A stretch of 10,751 nt of DNA from contig JBPPNE010000242.1 in assembly GCA_051306415.1 (NCBI GenBank), positions 1-10,751 on the forward strand, written 5' to 3'. The position numbers and the translations under genes are program-made. Of the stretch, positions 7,496 to 10,751 are shown in pieces; position 1 is the stretch's first letter; the number at the start of each line of letters is the position of its first letter. The notes under the pieces are model-generated. The model searched no databases and was not told the DNA's origin. It saw nothing but the letters and a program-made list of their open reading frames with translations. Source of the DNA: CBDDRG01 sp051306415. Its GTDB lineage: Bacteria; Pseudomonadota; Gammaproteobacteria; Pseudomonadales; Porticoccaceae.

Positions 7496-8381
7496 CGCCC
7501 TGTTCGTCGACAACGGTCTCGGGCTCTGGCTGATGGGTTAATCTGCTTAGCAGGCCGGCGATAGTGTCGCGCAAGCCCGAACGGTGAACGATCATATCTA
7601 TGGCGCCGTGTTCGAGCAGAAATTCGCTGCGCTGAAATCCCGGCGGTAATTTTTGCCGGATGGTCTGCTCGATGATATTGGGGCCAGCGAAGCCGGCGCG
7701 GGCGCCGGGCTCGGCAATATTGATGTCGCCGAGCAGCGCCAAACTCGCCGACACCCCGCCGTAAACCGGGTCCGTCATCACTGAAATGTAGGGAACTCCG
7801 GCGAGCCGCATACGCTCCAGAATGGCGCTGGTCTTGGCCATCTGCATCAGCGAGATCAGCGCTTCCTGCATGCGTGCGCCACCGGTGGCGGAGAAGCAAA
7901 CCAGGGGCATGCGCTCGGCGAGACAGAGTTGCGCCGCGCGGGTAAAGCGTTCGCCGACGACATAACCCATGGAACCACCGTGAAATTCGAACTCAAAGGC
8001 GGCAACCACCACCGGCATTGTCTTCAAGCAACCGCGCATCGCCACCAGCGCATCCTTCTCACCGGTTTCCTTCTGCGCCGCCAACAGGCGATCGCGGTAT
8101 CTTTTGATATCGCGGAATTTCAACCGATCAACGGGAACCACCTCCGCGGCGATTTCCTCGCGCGGCGACGGATCCAGGAATATATCCAGGCGGCGGCGCG
8201 CACCCATGCGGATGTGGTGGTCGCACTTGGGGCAGACATCGAGATTCCGCTCAAGCTCGGGGCGGTACAATGGCGCACTGCACTTGGCGCATTTTTCCCA
8301 CACCCCCTCGGGAACCGACTTCGTGCGCTCTCTTCGCTGTGTCGCAAGACCAGTCGGCCTTATTTTACTTAGCCAGCTCAT
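7470..8381 (-). CDS. accD: Acetyl-CoA carboxylase carboxyltransferase subunit beta
   Basis: The beta half of the carboxyltransferase that passes CO2 from carboxybiotin to acetyl-CoA, the first step of fatty-acid synthesis; it pairs with AccA, which is not in this window. The 303-residue protein has the N-terminal four-cysteine zinc ribbon (Cys31, Cys34, Cys50, Cys53) and then the crotonase-like core with FHGGSMGYVVGERF (133-146), the oxyanion-forming SATGGARMQEALISLMQMAKTSAIL (164-188) and PPGFQRSEFLLEHGAIDMIV (246-265). One oddity is FAGPNIIEQT (231-240): as I recall the family, an arginine is usual where Asn235 stands. AGGA lies eight bases before the ATG. A gap of 65 bases separates it from trpF, with no convincing promoter or terminator. 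Confidence 0.96.
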   Translation of the reverse strand: MSWLSKIRPTGLATQRRERTKSVPEGVWEKCAKCSAPLYRPELERNLDVCPKCDHHIRMGARRRLDIFLDPSPREEIAAEVVPVDRLKFRDIKRYRDRLLAAQKETGEKDALVAMRGCLKTMPVVVAAFEFEFHGGSMGYVVGERFTRAAQLCLAERMPLVCFSATGGARMQEALISLMQMAKTSAILERMRLAGVPYISVMTDPVYGGVSASLALLGDINIAEPGARAGFAGPNIIEQTIRQKLPPGFQRSEFLLEHGAIDMIVHRSGLRDTIAGLLSRLTHQPEPETVVDEQGDDAASVAG

Positions 8382-8433
8382 GATGTATTCCTGGTGCGAT
8401 CAACCGGGTTGCCGCCCGCCAAGGGCTCAGCGC

Positions 8434-8456
8434 CATCCGGAGTTAGTCATCCGGAG
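8434..8456. repeat. 9-bp direct repeat, 14-base period, across the trpF stop codon
   Basis: CATCCGGAG occurs at 8434-8442 and 8448-8456 on the plus strand. The right-hand copy holds the last codons of trpF, and the TGA stop (8449-8447) lies at its edge. A 9-bp repeat of this kind could arise by chance; it is listed because it sits at a stop codon, as do the other two short repeats in this operon. Confidence 0.5.
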
Positions 8457-9085
8457 CCGAATCCACTCTCAGCTGAATGAACGGCAGCGACAAAGCGTTC
8501 GATCATCCCGCGATCCTTGACGCCGGGGGCCGATTCTACACCACCACTCACATCGACAGCGCCAGGACGCGCTATTTTTATCGCCTCCGCGACATTGTCC
8601 GGCGTCAATCCACCCGCCAGAATCAGCGCGGAGCCATTGGCGCCGGCCAGCCGGCGCCAATCGAATACCTCCCCGGTACCGCCGTACTGATCCGCCCGCC
8701 AGGCGTCGAACAGGTAGCCGAGGGCATCGGGGAAGCACGCGATCTCGGCTTGCGGATCCAGCCCCGGCGCCATGCGAATAGCCTTGATATAGGGTCGTTG
8801 AAACTGGTCGCAGTAAGCGGCATCCTCGTCGCCGTGAAATTGCAGTAGCTGGATGCCCGTCTGCGCCAGGATGGTAGCCACCCGGCCAGCGGATTCGTTG
8901 ACGAAGAGCGCGACCGTGGTGACCAAGGGACCCAATGCACAGACGATATCGCGCGCCCGGGCCGGATCGATGTAGCGCGGACTTGCCGGATAAAACACGA
9001 AGCCGACGGCATCGGCACCGGCGCGCACCGCATTGATGCCATCCTCTACGCGCGTAATACCGCAAATTTTAATTCGGGTTTTCAC
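8447..9085 (-). CDS. trpF: Phosphoribosylanthranilate isomerase
   Basis: Catalyses the Amadori rearrangement of phosphoribosylanthranilate to CdRP in tryptophan synthesis. It is a stand-alone (beta/alpha)8-barrel of 212 residues, not fused to TrpC. The general base is Cys8 in KICGITR (6-12) and the general acid is Asp127 in YLFDAW (124-129). Phosphate-binding loops are visible as LILAGGLTPDNV (154-165) and VDVSGGVES (177-185), with LQFHGDE (81-87) and GGTGEVFDW (135-143) also typical. The start is GTG at 9085, supported by the early beta-strand TRIKICG and by AGAGAG just upstream; no ATG lies at a better place. It is the first gene of the leftward cluster, 206 bases from the divergent acyl-CoA dehydrogenase gene. 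trpB and trpA do not follow, as in Pseudomonas. Confidence 0.95.
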   Translation of the reverse strand: MKTRIKICGITRVEDGINAVRAGADAVGFVFYPASPRYIDPARARDIVCALGPLVTTVALFVNESAGRVATILAQTGIQLLQFHGDEDAAYCDQFQRPYIKAIRMAPGLDPQAEIACFPDALGYLFDAWRADQYGGTGEVFDWRRLAGANGSALILAGGLTPDNVAEAIKIARPGAVDVSGGVESAPGVKDRGMIERFVAAVHSAESGFGSG

Positions 9086-9120
9086 GATCTCTCTTCACGC
9101 TGTCACTCCACAATGAATCA

Positions 9121-9141
9121 AGGCACGACAAAATCATGCCT
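9121..9141 (-). promoter_or_regulatory. Hairpin in the trpF leader
   Basis: Read on the minus strand, AGGCATGA and TCGTGCCT can pair over eight positions (one G:U) around a five-base TTTTG loop. On the plus strand the same position is a C:A mismatch, so the fold favours the trpF-direction transcript. It ends 35 bases before the trpF start codon. No U-tract follows, so it is not a normal terminator. It could be an mRNA stability or protein-binding element, or chance. Confidence 0.35.
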
Positions 9142-9151
9142 CCGGTGGCGG

Positions 9152-9157
9152 ATTCTA
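9152..9157 (-). promoter_or_regulatory. Candidate -10 element for trpF and the downstream cluster
   Basis: TAGAAT on the minus strand, in the context TTTTTGTTAGAATCC, matches five of six bases of the sigma-70 -10 consensus and lies about 66 bases upstream of the trpF start. No good -35 hexamer is found 16-18 bases further upstream, so the call rests mainly on the -10 and on its position between divergent genes. Confidence 0.4.
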
Positions 9158-9195
9158 ACAAAAACCGCGTGCGCTACTGTGTGATCTACTCAACC

Positions 9196-9228
9196 TTGGC
9201 AAGCAACGGCAATGTATATTGCTGCCAA
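9196..9228. promoter_or_regulatory. Operator-like inverted repeat upstream of the acyl-CoA dehydrogenase gene
   Basis: TTGGCAAGCAA (9196-9206) and TTGCTGCCAA (9219-9228) are inverted copies: ten bases match, with one extra A in the left arm, around a 12-base AT-richer centre. The centre and right arm contain TATATT (9215-9220), a possible -10. A TTGGCA hexamer (9196-9201) resembles a -35 but is only 13 bases away, too close for normal spacing. Position and symmetry suggest a regulator site, for example of the TetR or GntR type that often controls acyl-CoA dehydrogenase genes. No regulator gene is visible in the window. Confidence 0.45.
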
Positions 9229-9234
9229 AATGGG

Positions 9235-9252
9235 GAAGCACGCATCTGCTTC
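9235..9252 (+). promoter_or_regulatory. Short perfect hairpin in the acyl-CoA dehydrogenase leader
   Basis: GAAGCA and TGCTTC form a six-base-pair stem around CGCATC. It ends 22 bases before the Shine-Dalgarno sequence, and no U-run follows. It may be a structural element of the leader or a chance palindrome. Confidence 0.3.
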
Positions 9253-9274
9253 TAACAGCGCCGAATCGTTATCC

Positions 9275-9282
9275 GGAAGGAG
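9275..9282 (+). promoter_or_regulatory. Strong Shine-Dalgarno site of the acyl-CoA dehydrogenase gene
   Basis: GGAAGGAG lies eight bases before ATG 9291. It decides the start: the frame is open back to 9219, but the extra 24 residues do not look like family sequence and cross the leader hairpin. Confidence 0.85.
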
Positions 9283-9290
9283 TCCTATCA

Positions 9291-10457
9291 ATGAATTTTG
9301 ATCTCGACGAGGAATACCGCCTCATCAACACCACGGTGAACCGTTTCGTGGACCAAGCGCTGATGCCGTTGGAGGCCGCCGTGCTCGCCCGCGAAGCGGC
9401 CGGAGAGGGCTATCACCTGACCTCCGCGGAGCTGGAACCCCTGCACCGCCAGTGCCGCGAATTGGGCCTCTGGGGCCTCGACTGCCCGGCCGCCAGCGGC
9501 GGCGCCGAATTGCCGGTGCTGGCGATGGTGGGCGTCAACGAGTCGCTCGGCCGCACGGTGACGCCCTTCACCTTTCCGCCCGACTCGCCCAACCTGCACA
9601 TGCTGCAGGCCACGGTGAACGACGCGCAGCGCAGCAAGTATCTGGAACCCTATGCGCGCGGCGAGACGATCTCGGCCATCGCCATTTCGGAACCCGGCGC
9701 GGGGGCGGACCCCGCCGCGATGATTACCCGCGCCCGCCGCGATGGCGATGACTGGGTGCTCGACGGCCGCAAGATCTGGGTCAGCCGCGTGGATGAAGCC
9801 GATTTCACCGTGGTGATGGCGGTCACTGACCCGGCGCGGGGTGCGCGCGGCGGCATCTCCGCTTTTGTGGTGGACCGCGGCACGCCGGGCTTCGAAGTCG
9901 CGCGCGCCATTCCCATCATCGGCGGCCACACCACCTTCGAAGTGGTGCTGGACAACTGCCGCCTGCCGGCGTCGCAGTTGCTGGGCACCGAAGGCCAGGG
10001 CTTCGCGCCCATGCAATTGCGCCTGATCGTGCGCCGCCTGCAAATGGGCGCCTGGTGCCTGGGCATGGCGCGCAGAGCGCTCGCCATGCTGTGCGCCCAT
10101 GCCAACGAGCGCACTACCTTCGGTGCGCTGCTGGCGGACCGCCAGGCGATCCAGTGGTGGGTGGCCGATGCCGAGACGCGCATCCACTGCCTGCAACTCA
10201 TGCTCTGGCACGCCGCCTGCCGGCAGGATGCAGGCGCCGACGTGCGCACCGAGGCCAGCATGATCAAGCTCTATGGCACCGAACTGGCCACCGACGTCAT
10301 CGACTGGGCCATGCAGGCTCACGGCGCCATGGGCATGACCAAGGAGCTGCCGCTGCAACTGATGGCGCAGCGGGTGCGGGTGATGCGCATCTACGAAGGG
10401 CCGAGCGAAATCCACCGCTGGGTGCTGGCGCGCAATCGCCTCGGTAAAGGACGATAG
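9291..10457 (+). CDS. Acyl-CoA dehydrogenase family protein (FAD-dependent)
   Basis: Encodes 388 residues, the full length of the family, with the three-part fold: an N-terminal helical domain (about 1-125), a beta domain with the FAD/substrate signature ISEPGAGAD (132-140) and KIWVSRVDEAD (161-171), and a C-terminal helical domain with ERTTFGALLADRQAIQ (273-288) and AHGAMGMTKELPLQ (343-356). The presumed catalytic base is Glu369 in RIYEGPSEIHR (366-376), at the MCAD Glu376 position. The AMGMTKELPL and YEGPSEIHR wording resembles the ACAD10/ACAD11-like subgroup more than classical short-chain enzymes, but the substrate cannot be read from sequence. It would oxidise an acyl-CoA thioester at C2-C3 and pass electrons to electron-transfer flavoprotein. 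It stands alone, divergent from trpF. GGGGC/GCCCC can pair six bases after the stop (10463-10479), but with no U-tract. Confidence 0.93.
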   Translation: MNFDLDEEYRLINTTVNRFVDQALMPLEAAVLAREAAGEGYHLTSAELEPLHRQCRELGLWGLDCPAASGGAELPVLAMVGVNESLGRTVTPFTFPPDSPNLHMLQATVNDAQRSKYLEPYARGETISAIAISEPGAGADPAAMITRARRDGDDWVLDGRKIWVSRVDEADFTVVMAVTDPARGARGGISAFVVDRGTPGFEVARAIPIIGGHTTFEVVLDNCRLPASQLLGTEGQGFAPMQLRLIVRRLQMGAWCLGMARRALAMLCAHANERTTFGALLADRQAIQWWVADAETRIHCLQLMLWHAACRQDAGADVRTEASMIKLYGTELATDVIDWAMQAHGAMGMTKELPLQLMAQRVRVMRIYEGPSEIHRWVLARNRLGKGR

Positions 10458-10592
10458 GCAACGGGGCCGACCTAGCCCCCAAAGCTTGAGCTCGCCACTT
10501 GCCCCTTCTCAGCAGCTAAACACGCGCCGCTATGCGTTCCTCCGCCAAACGCCGCTGGCATTCAGAAAGGCGCAGTTTTATGAACCGTACTA

Positions 10593-10614
10593 CCAGTCCC
10601 CGGCCAGTCCCCGG
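10593..10614. repeat. Perfect 11-bp tandem duplication
   Basis: CCAGTCCCCGG is present twice head to tail (10593-10603 and 10604-10614) in the non-coding stretch right of the acyl-CoA dehydrogenase gene. It looks like a slipped-strand duplication; no function is suggested. Confidence 0.85.
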
Positions 10615-10646
10615 CAACATCTGTTTTGCTGAATCGAAAACTTGAC

Positions 10647-10680
10647 GCGGAGCGTCCGCTGGTCACGCAGGACGCCCCGC
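10647..10680 (-). terminator. Long hairpin, possible terminator of a leftward gene entering from the right edge
   Basis: Arms GCGGAGCGTCC (10647-10657) and GGACGCCCCGC (10670-10680) pair at ten of eleven positions around a 12-base loop. On the minus strand the remaining pair is G:U, on the plus strand A:C, so the fold favours leftward transcripts. A modest TTTT follows about six bases beyond it on the minus strand. It could instead be a REP-like element. Confidence 0.4.
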
Positions 10681-10700
10681 TCGCTCGTTGTCTGACAAAA

Positions 10701-10751
10701 CTACTTTCCTGAAAACCTGAAGTGCTTGTCCATAACCTGTTCAACCTCGGC
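10701..10751 (-). CDS. Possible C-terminal end of an unrecognised leftward gene (cut by window edge)
   Basis: From the right edge the minus strand reads 16 codons, AEVEQVMDKHFRFSGK, then TAG at 10703-10701. Charged and aromatic residues in this order look like a genuine protein tail, and a hairpin follows 20 bases after the stop. I do not recognise the family. With only 16 codons visible, a chance open frame cannot be excluded. Confidence 0.3.
   Translation of the reverse strand, partial: AEVEQVMDKHFRFSGK

Noticed and set aside
9219..9290. 24-residue N-terminal extension of the acyl-CoA dehydrogenase from ATG 9219
   Set aside because: Crosses the inverted repeat and hairpin, and the strong GGAAGGAG site points to ATG 9291, which gives a normal family N-terminus.
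9288..10415. 375-codon open frame on the minus strand, opposite the acyl-CoA dehydrogenase
   Set aside because: His/Arg/Ala-rich shadow of a well-supported plus-strand gene, in a GC-rich codon context.
10463..10479. GGGGC/GCCCC palindrome after the acyl-CoA dehydrogenase stop, as a terminator
   Set aside because: Only five pairs and no U-tract follows, so rho-independent termination is not supported.
10562..10744. 60-codon minus-strand frame in the right-hand non-coding stretch
   Set aside because: Ser/Thr-rich, no Shine-Dalgarno sequence, runs through the hairpin and the 11-bp duplication, and is in a different frame from the more protein-like tail at 10701-10751.
1..10751. CRISPR array, tRNA/rRNA gene, insertion sequence, integrase or toxin-antitoxin pair
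   Set aside because: No regularly spaced repeats, no tRNA-like cloverleaf sequence noticed, no transposase or integrase motifs, and every sizeable gene is accounted for by housekeeping families.

Overview
The window is a GC-rich, gene-dense chromosomal segment of a gammaproteobacterium, most likely from the Pseudomonadales/Cellvibrionales side. The main reason is gene order. Read leftward on the minus strand, trpF, accD, folC, a SPOR-domain membrane protein, cvpA, purF and metZ follow one another as in Pseudomonas (PA3113 to PA3107 in P. aeruginosa). The protein sequences fit this: PurF is the short, propeptide-less type, and metZ (direct sulfhydrylation) takes the place of the enterobacterial metB/metC route. 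I cannot name a genus from the sequence alone.

Layout. Positions 1-2237 (minus) hold the 3' end of the same leftward gene train: a MoxR-type AAA+ ATPase, a DUF58 protein and the N-terminus of a TgpA-like (DUF3488/transglutaminase) membrane protein. This is a well-known trio, here attached directly behind metZ. Positions 2262-9085 (minus) hold the conserved cluster, with very short gaps or overlaps (4 bp purF/metZ, 16 bp folC/SPOR, about 26 bp accD/folC). It is probably one long transcript or a few overlapping ones. The products serve tryptophan synthesis (TrpF), fatty-acid synthesis (AccD), folate polyglutamylation (FolC), envelope and septum functions (SPOR protein, CvpA), purine synthesis (PurF) and methionine synthesis (MetZ). 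Positions 9086-9290 form a divergent intergenic region with a plausible trpF -10 element, a leader hairpin for trpF and an inverted repeat in front of the opposite gene. Positions 9291-10457 (plus) hold an intact acyl-CoA dehydrogenase with a strong Shine-Dalgarno sequence, at the place where Pseudomonas carries truA. Positions 10458-10751 hold no complete gene. There I see an 11-bp tandem duplication, a long hairpin and possibly the last 16 codons of a leftward gene entering from the right edge.

Most of the window is ordinary housekeeping sequence, and I see no new defence, mobile or RNA system. The points worth a second look are: a two-base frameshift in a GC dinucleotide run near the 3' end of moxR; a 14-bp tandem repeat (about 2.6 copies) that has pulled apart what looks like an ancestral stop/start overlap between metZ and moxR; two weaker short direct repeats that also straddle stop codons (cvpA/purF and trpF/accD); and an operator-like inverted repeat upstream of the acyl-CoA dehydrogenase.
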